Below are positions 39,238-49,050 of a stretch of DNA of 64,000 nt, piece by piece. The DNA is from an uncultured Eubacteriales bacterium (GTDB lineage: Bacteria > Bacillota > Clostridia > Lachnospirales > Lachnospiraceae), in NCBI GenBank assembly GCA_949284175.1, contig CASDVE010000021.1:1-64000 (forward strand). Direction: 5' to 3'. Both the position numbers and the translations under genes were made by a program. The notes beneath the pieces are model-generated. The model made no database searches, was not told where the DNA came from, and saw only the letters and a list, made by a program, of their open reading frames with translations. The first letter of the stretch is position 1. The number at the start of each line of letters is the position of its first letter.

Positions 39238-40806
39238 ATGAATCTATTCCATTATTTTATTCAAGAACATCAGCAAATTTCGATTCTATTATTAGAACAT
39301 ATAAAATTAACGATTATTGCCGTGGGTTTTGCCATTCTTATTGGCGTTCCTCTCGGACTACTTATTTCTTATATTTCAAAAGTAAGCCGTCCCGTATTGA
39401 TGATTGCCAATGTCATTCAAGCCATTCCAAGTATGGCTCTACTTGGCTTTATGATTCCTTTATTCGGTATCGGATCGGTTCCAGCCATCATCGTTGTAAC
39501 GTTATATTCTCTGTTACCTATTATAAAGAATACATATACGGGGATCGAAAGCGTTCGTGCTCAACTATTAGAAGCTGCAAAAGGTATTGGCTTAACAGGA
39601 ACTCAAATCTTATTTAAAGTACAGCTTCCAATCGCATTACCAGTCATCATGGCTGGTGTTCGTGTTGCTGCCGTTACTTCTGTTGGATTGATGACAATGG
39701 CAGCCTTTATTGGAGCAGGCGGATTAGGTAATTTAGTTTTTTCTGGAATCCGTACCATGAATAACGTTCAGATTTTGGCTGGTGCAATCCCTGCTTGTAT
39801 TTTAGCATTGATTGTCGATGCAATACTTGGTTATATCGAGAAAAAAGTAACACCTAAAAGTGCAAGGAAAAATACAAAACCAAAATCAAAATGGCACTAC
39901 CGTCTGGAAATTTTGTTAAATTTAGTTCTTATATTTGCTTTTATTGGTGTCGTTGGATATGGTATTTCCACCACTTATTCAAAAGACGATAAAAAAATTA
40001 CTGTTGGCTCAAAAGATTATACAGAACAGTCTATTCTAGGCAATCTAATTGCAGAATATATCGAAGATCAAACCGATATTAAAGTAGAAAAAAAATTAGA
40101 ATTAGGTGGAACACAAGTCTGCTTTGGAGCTTTAAAAACAAAAGACATCGATTTATATGTGGAATATAGTGGAAGTGCCTATAGTGACATATTAAAACAT
40201 CCTGCTAGTCCAGATGTAGAACTCGTCTATGAAACAGTAAAAGATGAGATGAAAAAGGATTATGATATCGATGTTTTACAGCAAATGAACTTCAACAACA
40301 CATTTACACTAGCGATTCCACAAAAAACGGCGAAAAAATATCATTTATCCACAATTGAAGATTTAGGGAAAGTTGCAAATCAATTCGTTTTAGGAAGTAC
40401 ATTTGAATTTTTAAATCGTGAAGATGGATTGTTAGGCGTACAAAAATTTTACAACTTTACCTTCAAAGACTCTATTCCTTTGGATTCTTCTTTACGATAT
40501 CAAGCCCTTCAAAAAGGGGATGTTATGGTGATCGATGCCTACTCAACCGATGGATTACTAAAGAAATTTCATTTAAAAACATTGGAAGATAATCAAAAAT
40601 TCTTCCCTCCTTATTATGCAATCCCAATGATGCGTTCGGATGTAGCACAAAAATATCCTGAAATCATCCCATTATTAGAACGATTAGGAGAAGAATTAAC
40701 CGATGAAACAATGCAAGAATTGAACTATCAAGTGGATGAACTCCATAAAGATCCAAATGAAGTAGCCGTGGAATTTTTAAAGTCACACAACTTAATTGAC
40801 AAATAG
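39238..40806 (+). CDS. Fused permease and substrate-binding protein, EgtU/OpuBC-like
   Basis: A 522-residue fusion. Residues 1-205 are an OpuCB-type permease with about six helices and the EAA-like loop EAAKGIGLTGTQILFKVQLP. A further helix at about 228-245 leads into an OpuAC-type binding domain (about 255-520) starting ITVGSKDYTEQSILG, with ELGGTQ, YVEYSGSAY and DAYSTDGLLKKF landmarks. This two-gene layout matches glycine-betaine/choline importers and also EgtUV, the ergothioneine importer. The FNNTF and FLNREDG segments look close to what I recall of EgtU. Substrate choice needs alignment of the pocket residues. Confidence 0.82.
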   Translation: MNLFHYFIQEHQQISILLLEHIKLTIIAVGFAILIGVPLGLLISYISKVSRPVLMIANVIQAIPSMALLGFMIPLFGIGSVPAIIVVTLYSLLPIIKNTYTGIESVRAQLLEAAKGIGLTGTQILFKVQLPIALPVIMAGVRVAAVTSVGLMTMAAFIGAGGLGNLVFSGIRTMNNVQILAGAIPACILALIVDAILGYIEKKVTPKSARKNTKPKSKWHYRLEILLNLVLIFAFIGVVGYGISTTYSKDDKKITVGSKDYTEQSILGNLIAEYIEDQTDIKVEKKLELGGTQVCFGALKTKDIDLYVEYSGSAYSDILKHPASPDVELVYETVKDEMKKDYDIDVLQQMNFNNTFTLAIPQKTAKKYHLSTIEDLGKVANQFVLGSTFEFLNREDGLLGVQKFYNFTFKDSIPLDSSLRYQALQKGDVMVIDAYSTDGLLKKFHLKTLEDNQKFFPPYYAIPMMRSDVAQKYPEIIPLLERLGEELTDETMQELNYQVDELHKDPNEVAVEFLKSHNLIDK

Positions 40807-40819
40807 AATAAGAATAAAT

Positions 40820-40862
40820 AAAAAGGACAATTCCTTACTTTCTATAAGGTTTTGTCCTTTTT
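40820..40862. terminator. Bidirectional terminator between importer and uxaC
   Basis: An 11-bp outer stem (AAAAAGGACAA/TTGTCCTTTTT) and a 5-bp inner stem (CCTTA/TAAGG) are separated by a small TT/TT internal loop. T-runs lie on both strands. Confidence 0.9.
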
Positions 40863-40914
40863 TTCATTATATTATTTTATATTATTCCCATTATTCCACG
40901 ATTTCTAATGAATA

Positions 40915-42330
40915 TTATACTGTTTCTAATGTAAATCCAAAATAACGTGCTGCATTATTATAGGAAATATTTTTTACCATAGTTCCAAGGCGTTCTTGGT
41001 TCCATGGGTATTCTCCGTTTTCTACGAACTGTCCGATTAATTCGCAAAGAATTCTTCTAAAGTATTCATGTCTTGTATAAGATAAGAAACTTCTTGAGTC
41101 TGTTAACATTCCGATAAAGTTACCAAGGAGTCCTAAGTTGGCAAGGGAAATCATCTGTTCTGTCATACCTGTTTTGTGATCGTTAAACCACCAAGCACTT
41201 CCTTGCTGAATTTTTCCAACAGCATCAGATTCTTGGAAACATCCTAATAATGTTCCGATAGAAGCGTTGTCTGTTGGATTTAAGCTGTAAAGAACAGTCT
41301 TTGGAAGTTTATCTTCTTTGCAAAGAGCATCTAAATAAGAAGCTAATTCTGTAATTGGAACACGGTTATAAATACCGTCAAATCCTGTATCTGCTCCAAT
41401 TTTATTGAACATCTTTGTATTGTTATTTCTTGTTACACCAAAGTGTAACTGCATTCCCCAGTCAAGTCTTTTATATTCTTTTCCTAAGTAAAGCATACAA
41501 GCTGTTTTAAATTTCATTTCTTCGTCTTCAGAAAGCACTTCGCCACCAAGACGTTTTGCTAAGATCGCATCGATTTCTTCTTCTGTTGCTTCTACATATG
41601 GAATGTATAATAAACCGTGGTCACTTGCTTTACATCCCATTTCATTGAAGAATTCCATTCTCTTTGTAATTGCACATTTCCAATCTGCAAATGTTTTGAT
41701 TTCTACTCCTGCAACTTCAGCAAGTTGTTTTGTATAATCAGCAAAGTCTGGTTTTTCAATAGAAACGGCACGGTCTGGTCTCCAAGCTGGAAGCACCTGA
41801 ATATCGAAAGTTTCATCTTCTTTAATCACTTTATGCCATCTTAAATCATCGATTGGATCGTCGGTTGTACAGATTAAAGTAACGCCAGAAGCCTTCATAA
41901 TTCCTCTTGCACTCATTTCTGGCTGAGCAAGTTTTTCATTACAAAGGTTCCATACTTCTTCTGCTGTATCGCCATTTAAGTCGCCTTCATATCCAAAGTA
42001 TTGTTTTAATTCTAAATGGCTCCAGTGATAAAGAGGGTTACCGATTGCTTTTTCTAATGTTTCTGCCCATTTTTGGAATTTTTCTCTATCAGACGCATCT
42101 CCTGTGATGTAGCGTTCTTCTACACCGTTACTACGCATCTGACGCCATTTATAGTGATCCCCACCAAGCCATACCTGTGTAATATTTTCAAAATGTCTGT
42201 CTTCTGCAATTTCCTGTGGATTGATATGGCAGTGATAGTCTAAAATAGGTGTTTTCTCTGCATATTCATGATAAAGGATTTTTGCAGTTTCTGTGGAAAG
42301 TAAAAAGTCTTGATCCATAAATTTTTTCAT
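40915..42330 (-). CDS. uxaC: Glucuronate isomerase
   Basis: A 471-residue UxaC, the usual length. It has the N-terminal DYHCHINPQEIAEDR metal-site motif and the conserved WWFNDHKTGM and SRSFLSYTRHEYFRR segments near the C-terminus. It converts D-glucuronate to D-fructuronate (and galacturonate to tagaturonate) in the cytoplasm. It is the last gene of the transporter-uxuA-uxuB-GH3-HAD-uxaC run. GGAGG lies 9 bases before the ATG. The terminator at 40820 closes the operon. Confidence 0.96.
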   Translation of the reverse strand: MKKFMDQDFLLSTETAKILYHEYAEKTPILDYHCHINPQEIAEDRHFENITQVWLGGDHYKWRQMRSNGVEERYITGDASDREKFQKWAETLEKAIGNPLYHWSHLELKQYFGYEGDLNGDTAEEVWNLCNEKLAQPEMSARGIMKASGVTLICTTDDPIDDLRWHKVIKEDETFDIQVLPAWRPDRAVSIEKPDFADYTKQLAEVAGVEIKTFADWKCAITKRMEFFNEMGCKASDHGLLYIPYVEATEEEIDAILAKRLGGEVLSEDEEMKFKTACMLYLGKEYKRLDWGMQLHFGVTRNNNTKMFNKIGADTGFDGIYNRVPITELASYLDALCKEDKLPKTVLYSLNPTDNASIGTLLGCFQESDAVGKIQQGSAWWFNDHKTGMTEQMISLANLGLLGNFIGMLTDSRSFLSYTRHEYFRRILCELIGQFVENGEYPWNQERLGTMVKNISYNNAARYFGFTLETV

Positions 42331-42386
42331 CGTAAATATCCTCCATTCGTTTTTCTATCTGTCGATTTATTTTAAAAAGCACAGTA

Positions 42387-42435
42387 GGGCTGTCATGAAA
42401 CCAAAAGAATTTTTTCTCCAGTTACCATGACACCC
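42387..42435 (-). other. Intercistronic hairpin before uxaC
   Basis: GGGcTGTCATG pairs with CATGACAcCCC (one mismatch) around a 28-base loop. A T-run exists only at some distance. It resembles the GGCTGTCA hairpin at 53762 and may be a weak terminator or mRNA stabiliser. Confidence 0.45.
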
Positions 42436-42453
42436 CTTTTGCTTATTTTATGA

Positions 42454-43287
42454 TTAAGCTAATGCTTTTTCAAACATTTCAAGTAATTCTTTTTGGTACG
42501 CTTCATCAAATGTGCCATCCACTAATTTAGGAAATGCTTCATTTTTCAAACGTTCCCAGCTTTCGCCTTCTTTATTCACAATGATAGGGAAGAACCATAC
42601 GCCATTTTTAAATGCACTATCTCTATCTCCAGGAGCATCTCCAACCATCAATGTGTTTTTCTTTTCATAACCGAGTTTTAAAAGCTCTCCAATGCAGTAT
42701 GCTTTAGAACCAGCTTCTTGGCTCAATAATACACGGCAATCTTCTTTTAATTTGTGTTTTGTCCACTCTGTTTCAACCGCTTCTCCATTTGCAGAAGATA
42801 CTGCTGTTAAATCAGCCTGTTTGCACATAAAATCCATCGTATCTTTTACATTTTCAAATGGTTTATCATCTTTTGGAAGTTCTGTAATAGAACGGTTTAC
42901 ATGAATACTCCAAAGAAGTGCATTTTCCATACATGGATTGTTTACTTTTTGGCAGTATGCTACAAGAGCTGGATTAGAAAGTTCATTGGCTTCTTCTGTC
43001 CATTTTACGAACTCATCAAGTCCTTCAATTTCATATCCTTTTTCTCTCGCCCAAAGAAGACCTAATGCTAATCCTTTGAAACGGTTGATTCCTCTTGTCT
43101 TTGTAAAGAGGTTTACTTCATTCCAATAAGCAAGTCCTTCTTCTGCTACTTCTTCTAAACCATATTGTTTGATCCATTCTGGACCGAAGCATTTAAAATG
43201 TTTTACATTCATTGTATCCATCGCACAACCATCGCTGTCGATGCAAACAAGAAAATCCTTTTGTCTTTCAAAATCAAAATATCCCAT
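42454..43287 (-). CDS. HAD-superfamily phosphatase-like protein
   Basis: A 277-residue HAD protein. Motif I is CIDSDGCAMDT (nucleophile Asp near 17), motif II lies in TAVSSANG, motif III is a Lys in GSKAYCIGEL, and motif IV is GDAPGDRDSA. A large helical cap occupies about 30-145. All catalytic positions are kept, so it is probably an active phosphatase. The substrate is unknown; position in the glucuronate operon suggests a sugar-acid phosphate or housekeeping of dead-end intermediates. AGGAG precedes the ATG, directly after a hairpin in the leader. Confidence 0.8.
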   Translation of the reverse strand: MGYFDFERQKDFLVCIDSDGCAMDTMNVKHFKCFGPEWIKQYGLEEVAEEGLAYWNEVNLFTKTRGINRFKGLALGLLWAREKGYEIEGLDEFVKWTEEANELSNPALVAYCQKVNNPCMENALLWSIHVNRSITELPKDDKPFENVKDTMDFMCKQADLTAVSSANGEAVETEWTKHKLKEDCRVLLSQEAGSKAYCIGELLKLGYEKKNTLMVGDAPGDRDSAFKNGVWFFPIIVNKEGESWERLKNEAFPKLVDGTFDEAYQKELLEMFEKALA

Positions 43288-43302
43288 TATTATCTCCTAA
43301 TC

Positions 43303-43325
43303 GCTCCCATTTTTTCAATGGGAGC
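43303..43325 (-). other. Intercistronic hairpin before the HAD gene
   Basis: GCTCCCATT/AATGGGAGC, 9 bp, ending about 7 bases before the HAD ribosome site. It is not followed by a T-run. A role in mRNA processing or stability is possible. Confidence 0.5.
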
Positions 43326-43422
43326 AAACTAATTCTTATCTTTTATTATAAACGTTATGGATCTATATTATATCCTTAATGTTCCATTCAATCCTTTTAT
43401 ATTTGGATAGAAAGGATACAAA

Positions 43423-45195
43423 TTACCAACGTGTATCAGGCAATCCACAGAAGGAATCAACAGGATCGATTCCTTTAAATTCAGAACGTCCTACTAACTT
43501 CTCTACCAGTGCATCTAATGTATGATTGTTTTTATCATAGGCATTGATATAAGTTTTTACTTGAGGCACGTCTGCTAAGTGGAATGGACAGCAAAGGGAA
43601 ATGAAGATGGTTGGAAGTTCATGTACATACCAAGGCATATCTGGTGTACCTTTACTTAATTTCCATTCAATTCTCTGTACTGTTGCACATAAACTATCTA
43701 CATAAGCAACTTGAATAATTAAATCATAGTTGTCTGTAATATTAGTGATAGGTGCTTTTCCAGCATACATATTTTTCATAGCCTGTCCAACTTCTTCTTT
43801 TGGAAGTTTGGCGATTTTATCAATTGCAGATTCGTAAATTGTTACTTCAAACCCTTCTGCTTCTAATTTGTTCTTTAAATAATCAATATAACTTTCTTTT
43901 TTTCCAGCTCCACCAGCCATAAGAGCAAATGCACTTTCTTTTTCCTGTGGAACTAATAAAATACGTTTGTGTTTTTCAGGAGAAAGTGGAAGTGGAGAAT
44001 CTCCGATATTTTTTACTAATGTGATCGCTTTATCAGATACTTCTCTTGCAATTGCTTTAAATTCTTCTGAACCGATTACGCTTAATCCTTCTTCTGGTGG
44101 TGTGATTTCTTCTGCTGTTTTCTTATGAAGTCCTAAGTATGCTTTTACACCTAAGATTCTTTCTAGCGCATCTTGAAGACGTTCTTCTGTAATAACACCA
44201 TTTTTGTATCCATTCATCATGTATTCAAAGTCTTCATCTGGATCGTTGAAGAATAAGAACATATCACATCCTGCTGCGATTGCGTTAGGAAGAATATCAC
44301 TTCTCTTCATCATGGCTGTCATACCAACCATATGAGAAGCATCTGTTACAACCATACCATTAAAGCCTAATTTTCCTCTTAATAAGTCTGTGATAAGTTC
44401 TTTACAAAGAGTTGCTGGCATTGTTTCTTCTGGTTTCATAGATGGATTGAAGAATTTTTGGTAAGCTGGCATCATAATGTGACCTGCCATAACAGTGTGC
44501 ACACCTGCGTCGATCATACCTTTATATACTTTACCAAATGTTTCATCCCATTCTTCACAAGAATAAGTATTAACAGAGTTACTTAAATGCTGATCTCTTT
44601 CGTCGATTCCATCTCCTGGGAAATGTTTCATCGCACAAACCATGTTGCTTTCCATGAAACCTTTCATATACGCTTTAGAAAATTCTAATACGCGGTCTGG
44701 ATCATCACCGAATGTACGGCTAGAGATGATTGGATTTCTCCAGTTACGGTTGATGTCTACGATTGGTGCAAAAGACCAGTTACAACCAACAGCTGCTGCT
44801 TCAATACCAGAAACACGTCCCATTTCATAAGCGTATTTCGCATCATTTGTAGCACCAACTTTAACTTCTAGACCAATTTCTGTACCATCTGTACAAGCAC
44901 CATTTCCACCAGCTTCTGTATTAGCTGCAATTAACATAGGAATTTTAGATACTTTTTGTAAAATACGGTTCTGATCGTATACTTCTTTTGCTGTACCTGG
45001 GTTGTAACGCACTGCACCAAATTTGTATTTTGTTACAACATCTGTTAAATATTCTTCCGTTCTTGAAGATCCCATATTTACGAAAAGCTGACCGATCTTT
45101 TCTTCAATTGTCATAGAATCGATGGTATCTTTTACCCATTTAATTGCTTCGTCATCTAAGTAATATGGTTTTGCTTTTAAATCTACTCTTGCCAT
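43423..45195 (-). CDS. GH3-family glycoside hydrolase (NagZ-like)
   Basis: A 590-residue cytoplasmic protein with no signal peptide. The TIM barrel (about 20-350) has the KHFPGDG loop followed by RDQH, matching the Asp-x-His catalytic dyad of NagZ-type GH3 enzymes. The nucleophile Asp lies in VVTDASHM. A second alpha/beta domain (about 390-590) follows. GH3 NagZ-like enzymes remove beta-linked N-acetylhexosamine or related sugars, some by phosphorolysis. In this operon it may act on glucuronic-acid-containing disaccharides, but that is inference. The ATG at 45195 has AAGGA upstream; the 8-codon extension has no such site. Confidence 0.82.
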   Translation of the reverse strand: MARVDLKAKPYYLDDEAIKWVKDTIDSMTIEEKIGQLFVNMGSSRTEEYLTDVVTKYKFGAVRYNPGTAKEVYDQNRILQKVSKIPMLIAANTEAGGNGACTDGTEIGLEVKVGATNDAKYAYEMGRVSGIEAAAVGCNWSFAPIVDINRNWRNPIISSRTFGDDPDRVLEFSKAYMKGFMESNMVCAMKHFPGDGIDERDQHLSNSVNTYSCEEWDETFGKVYKGMIDAGVHTVMAGHIMMPAYQKFFNPSMKPEETMPATLCKELITDLLRGKLGFNGMVVTDASHMVGMTAMMKRSDILPNAIAAGCDMFLFFNDPDEDFEYMMNGYKNGVITEERLQDALERILGVKAYLGLHKKTAEEITPPEEGLSVIGSEEFKAIAREVSDKAITLVKNIGDSPLPLSPEKHKRILLVPQEKESAFALMAGGAGKKESYIDYLKNKLEAEGFEVTIYESAIDKIAKLPKEEVGQAMKNMYAGKAPITNITDNYDLIIQVAYVDSLCATVQRIEWKLSKGTPDMPWYVHELPTIFISLCCPFHLADVPQVKTYINAYDKNNHTLDALVEKLVGRSEFKGIDPVDSFCGLPDTRW

Positions 45196-45310
45196 CTCTT
45201 TATCCTTTCTTCCAAACAATATTTCCCATCCTCGTCATAAGGCACGCAATGTATCCTAAGATACCTCTGCGTGCCTGTACAACTAGCAAAAAGACTTGGT
45301 TTCCTTGTTC

Positions 45311-46159
45311 TTATACTCCTGAATAAGCAGAGAAACCGCCATCAATAGGAATTACAACACCTGTGATGAATCCAGCTGCTTCGTTGTTTAATAAGAATAA
45401 CATACTTCCAAGAAGTTCTTCTGCTTGTCCAAAACGTTTCATTGGAGTCGCTGCTAAGATCTTACCTGTTCTAGCTGTTGGAGTTCCGTCTTCATTATAT
45501 AATAATTTTTCGTTCTGTTTTGTTACAAAGAATCCTGGTGCAATTGCGTTAACACGAATTCCTGTTCCTGCGAAGTGAACAGCTAACCATTGTGTGAAGT
45601 TGCTGATAGCAGCTTTTGCTCCACTGTATGCTGGGATCTTTGTAAGTGGTGTGTATGCGTTCATAGAAGAAATGTTTAAGATATTGCATCCTTCTTTTTC
45701 CACCATATCTTTCGCAAATTCCTGTGTTGGAAGAAGTGTTCCGATGAAGTTTAAGTTGAATACAAATTCTACACCGCTTTGTTCTAAGTCAAAGAAAGAT
45801 TTTGTATCAGCGTCGATGTCGCCTGCTTCAAAGTATTCTTTATCTGTTGTTGCTCTTGGATTGTTTCCGCCTGCACCGTTGATTAAGATATCACATGTTC
45901 CAAAATCAGCAAGGATTTTTTCATGTGCTTCTTTTAAACTTTCTTTATCTAATACGTTTGCTTTGTATCCTTTTGCAACGTATCCTTCTTTTACGATTTC
46001 GTCAGCATATGCCTGTGCTGCTTCTTCGTTTAAGTCAAGAAGAGCAACTTTTGCTCCTGCTGTTGCTAAAGCATGTGCCATCATAGAGCAAAGAACTCCG
46101 CCTGCACCTGTTACAACTGCTACTTTTCCAGTTAAATCTGCTTGAATTGGTAATTTCAT
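45311..46159 (-). CDS. uxuB: SDR-type fructuronate reductase
   Basis: A 282-residue short-chain dehydrogenase. It has GAGGVLCSMMA (nucleotide loop, about 18-28), INGAGG, a catalytic Ser-Tyr-Lys set (SSMNAY, YSGAK) and the C-terminal IDGGFSAYSGV. It is the SDR form used by Firmicutes in place of the long-chain UxuB of E. coli, reducing fructuronate to mannonate. Position beside uxuA supports this. The ATG at 46159 follows AGGAGG by 8 bases. The upstream gap holds AAAGTACTTT and a TATAAT, possibly an internal promoter. Confidence 0.85.
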   Translation of the reverse strand: MKLPIQADLTGKVAVVTGAGGVLCSMMAHALATAGAKVALLDLNEEAAQAYADEIVKEGYVAKGYKANVLDKESLKEAHEKILADFGTCDILINGAGGNNPRATTDKEYFEAGDIDADTKSFFDLEQSGVEFVFNLNFIGTLLPTQEFAKDMVEKEGCNILNISSMNAYTPLTKIPAYSGAKAAISNFTQWLAVHFAGTGIRVNAIAPGFFVTKQNEKLLYNEDGTPTARTGKILAATPMKRFGQAEELLGSMLFLLNNEAAGFITGVVIPIDGGFSAYSGV

Positions 46160-46253
46160 TTTCAATTCCTCCTTGATTTTTTTCAACAAACTTTATTATA
46201 GTATTAACGTCAAAAGTACTTTATGTAGGCTTTTCACGTTTCCTCAACATTTT

Positions 46254-47324
46254 TTATTTATTTCTGTCTTTTGCACTTTTTGCAACTGCTTCCCAAAGAC
46301 CATTGATATAAGTTGCTCCAAGAGCACGGTCATAAAGACCATATCCTGCACGTCCTGTTTCTCCCCAGATCATTCTTCCGTGGTCTGGACGAATGTATCC
46401 AGTAAATCCATTGTCATGTAATGCCTTTGTAATTTCATACATATCAAGGCTTCCGCATTTAGAAAGATGTGCACTTTCTTCGAATCCGTTTTCTAAGATT
46501 TTAACGTTTCTCATGTGTACGAAGTGGATTCTTCCCATAGCTGCATATTTTGCTGCCATTTCTGCCACGTCGTTTTGGTTAGAGCATCCAAGAGAACCTG
46601 CACAAAGTGTGATTCCGTTGTGTTTGTCATCCACTAATTTTAAGAAACGATCTAAGTTTTCTTCGCAAGTGATGATTCTTGGAAGACCAAAGATGCTCCA
46701 GCATGGATCGTCTTCATGGATTGCCATGTTTACATCACATTCTGCTGCAACAGGGATAATTTTTTCAAGGAAGTACTGTAAGTTGTTCCATAAATCATCT
46801 TCTGTCATGTTGTTGTATTCTGCTACGATATCTTTTAATTCTTCTCTTGAGTAGCTAGAATCCCATCCTGGAAGTGTTAAATCACTATCGCTTTGTAATG
46901 GATTTACGGCATCTACTTGTTCTTGATAATAAACAAGAGTTGTAGAACCATCTTCTAATTTGTGATCAAGCTGTGTTCTTGTCCAGTCAAATACTGGCAT
47001 GAAGTTATAACAAATACATTTTACACCTGCTTTTGCTACTCTTCTGATGTTTTCACAATAATTTTCGATGTAACGATCTCTTGAAGGTTTTCCAAGTTTG
47101 ATGTCTTCATGTACTGGAATACTTTCAATAACATCAAAGTGAAGTCCGTTAGATTCTACTAAATTTTTTAATCTAGCGATAGATTCTTCTGGCCAAACTT
47201 CTCCAACTGGTACATCGTAAACAGCTGTTACGATAGAGTGCATTCCTGGAATTTGTCTAATATTTTCTAAAGTCACTTTGTCGTCTTCTCCGTACCAACG
47301 GAAAGATAATTTCATTTCACTCAT
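46254..47324 (-). CDS. uxuA: Mannonate dehydratase
   Basis: A 356-residue UxuA. It begins [24 protein letters not shown] and carries the metal-binding His/Cys residues in [26 protein letters not shown] and [11 protein letters not shown]. It removes water from D-mannonate to give 2-keto-3-deoxygluconate, needing Fe2+ or Mn2+. GGAG lies 9 bases upstream. A long imperfect inverted repeat lies in the gap after the transporter gene. Confidence 0.96.
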   Translation of the reverse strand: MSEMKLSFRWYGEDDKVTLENIRQIPGMHSIVTAVYDVPVGEVWPEESIARLKNLVESNGLHFDVIESIPVHEDIKLGKPSRDRYIENYCENIRRVAKAGVKCICYNFMPVFDWTRTQLDHKLEDGSTTLVYYQEQVDAVNPLQSDSDLTLPGWDSSYSREELKDIVAEYNNMTEDDLWNNLQYFLEKIIPVAAECDVNMAIHEDDPCWSIFGLPRIITCEENLDRFLKLVDDKHNGITLCAGSLGCSNQNDVAEMAAKYAAMGRIHFVHMRNVKILENGFEESAHLSKCGSLDMYEITKALHDNGFTGYIRPDHGRMIWGETGRAGYGLYDRALGATYINGLWEAVAKSAKDRNK

Positions 47325-47437
47325 ACTTTTTCTCCTTTTATTTTTATCATATATTTTGTAATTCTAAATTTTTATAGATAACAAACAATCAAAAAGGAAA
47401 TAGCAACTTCCCATATCTTTTGCACAAATAACTTTAA

Positions 47438-47506
47438 CATTGCATTCCCGTAGAAACCACCATTCCAACTTTGGAACCGCGGTTTCTTTTAAACGGGTTT
47501 GCAATG
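47438..47506 (-). other. Long inverted repeat between transporter and uxuA
   Basis: CATTGCA, CCCGT, AGAAACC and TTCCA blocks pair in order with TGGAA, GGTTTCT, ACGGG and TGCAATG. The result is an extended irregular hairpin of about 69 bases. There is no T-run. Its position after the transporter gene suggests an mRNA processing or stability element, or a remnant insertion. Confidence 0.55.
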
Positions 47507-47533
47507 TACAATACAATACTTATTATTTAATCA

Positions 47534-48931
47534 TTAGTTTGCGTTTCCGCGACGTTCTTTTAAAACTCTTGTATTTTCTTCGATTTTCTTTTTGCTTAAT
47601 GGATAAACAAATAATAATACAAGTGCTACAAGAATGAATGCTACACCTTGTCCTAATGTTGTTACAGAGTATAAACTTTCTTTTACTTGTTGTGTCTGTA
47701 CATCCGCTGTTTCAGCATAACCGATTGCTGTTAAAGCGAATCCACCTAAACCACCAGCTAATGCCTGTCCAAGTTTTCTAGCAAAAGAGTATACACCATA
47801 GATAGCACCATCATCACGTTTATGTGTACGAACTTCACTATCATCAAGAACGTCTGTTAAGAACGCCCATACAGCCATCTGGAAGTACATGTAACCGAAA
47901 GCACCTACGAAAGTGATTCCTACATATACCCATGGGTTTTGCACTCGTAAAAGGAATAATACGACATACACAATACCTGTAAATGCTGTACCAACAACTG
48001 CTGTTTCTTTCTTACCAAATTTCATAGAAAGAATTACGATAAATGGTGCAAGACCAAGTGTTACGATGAGCATTAAAGAGTTATATGTGGATAATGCTCC
48101 TGTATTTCTAAAGTAATCTGCATATAAATATGCGTTTAAACTGTTTGCTAAAATAGTTCCAAATACTAAGAAAATCGCAGCTGCAATTAATGCGAGTAAT
48201 GCACGGCTTGAGAAAAGAGTTTTAATGATGTTGCTATTTCCTTTTTCTCCTTTTGCCTTTGGAGCCACCTGCACACGTTCTACTGTACATTTGTAGCAAA
48301 TAATATAGCAAATAATAGCGCAAATTGCGAATACACCTGCAAGTTTAGTAAACATTCCTTTGTTTACTAATTTGTTACCATCAGCATCTGTGTAATACAC
48401 AAGAATAGGAACAGACATATTGATTACAGTTGATGCAATCTGTGCTCCTACGGAACGCCATGTTGATAAAGCTGCTCTATCTTTTGCATCAGCAGAAATA
48501 GATGCTGCCATAGAACCATAAGGGATGTTAATACTTGTATAACAAATAGATCCCCAAAGAATATATGTTACGAACATATAAACAACTTTTACTGTCATTG
48601 GTGCACCAGCAAGACCTGATTGATACATCAAGAAGCTGGCTAATGCAACTGGTACGCACATACGGCGAATCCATGAACGGAAACGACCATCTTTTGCTGG
48701 TTTTACGCTATCTACGATGACACCCATTCCGATATCAGTAAAAGCATCGATGATTCTTGATACTAAGAATAAAGTTCCAACGAGAGCTGCGCTCACACCT
48801 AAAACTTTTGTATAAAATACCATTAAATATCCGCTGGCAAAAATGAACATAAAGTCATTCGCAACGTCACCCATCATGTATCCGAACTTATCTTTGATAC
48901 CGAATGGTTTTGTACTTGTTTGTGTACTCAT
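47534..48931 (-). CDS. GPH-family glucuronide:cation symporter
   Basis: A 465-residue carrier with 12 membrane helices and the GPH opening (KFGYMMGDVANDFMFIFASGY, then SRIIDAFTDIGMG and a DGRFRSWIRR loop). It is related to UidB, MelB and XynB carriers. With beta-glucuronidase and the glucuronate pathway nearby, it most likely imports glucuronides or glucuronate with Na+ or H+. It is the first gene of the operon ending at uxaC. Its promoter holds a GntR-type palindrome in the -35/-10 spacer. GGAG lies 6 bases before the ATG. Confidence 0.88.
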   Translation of the reverse strand: MSTQTSTKPFGIKDKFGYMMGDVANDFMFIFASGYLMVFYTKVLGVSAALVGTLFLVSRIIDAFTDIGMGVIVDSVKPAKDGRFRSWIRRMCVPVALASFLMYQSGLAGAPMTVKVVYMFVTYILWGSICYTSINIPYGSMAASISADAKDRAALSTWRSVGAQIASTVINMSVPILVYYTDADGNKLVNKGMFTKLAGVFAICAIICYIICYKCTVERVQVAPKAKGEKGNSNIIKTLFSSRALLALIAAAIFLVFGTILANSLNAYLYADYFRNTGALSTYNSLMLIVTLGLAPFIVILSMKFGKKETAVVGTAFTGIVYVVLFLLRVQNPWVYVGITFVGAFGYMYFQMAVWAFLTDVLDDSEVRTHKRDDGAIYGVYSFARKLGQALAGGLGGFALTAIGYAETADVQTQQVKESLYSVTTLGQGVAFILVALVLLFVYPLSKKKIEENTRVLKERRGNAN

Positions 48932-49021
48932 AACTCCTTACTCCTCCATTCCTTTTTTCTGCGATTATGAAGCACATGATTTGTTAAAGAAAAAACTGTC
49001 GTTTTTCCTTCCCACGTCATT

Positions 49022-49050
49022 AATATACACCACTTGTATACAAGCGTCAA
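49022..49050 (-). promoter_or_regulatory. Promoter and operator of the glucuronate operon
   Basis: Minus strand: TTGACG (49045-49050), 17-base spacer, TATATT (49022-49027). The 12-base perfect palindrome CTTGTATACAAG (49033-49044) fills the spacer next to the -35 box. It fits the NyGTM-KACy pattern of FadR-type GntR operators. Bound repressor would block polymerase. Confidence 0.82.
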
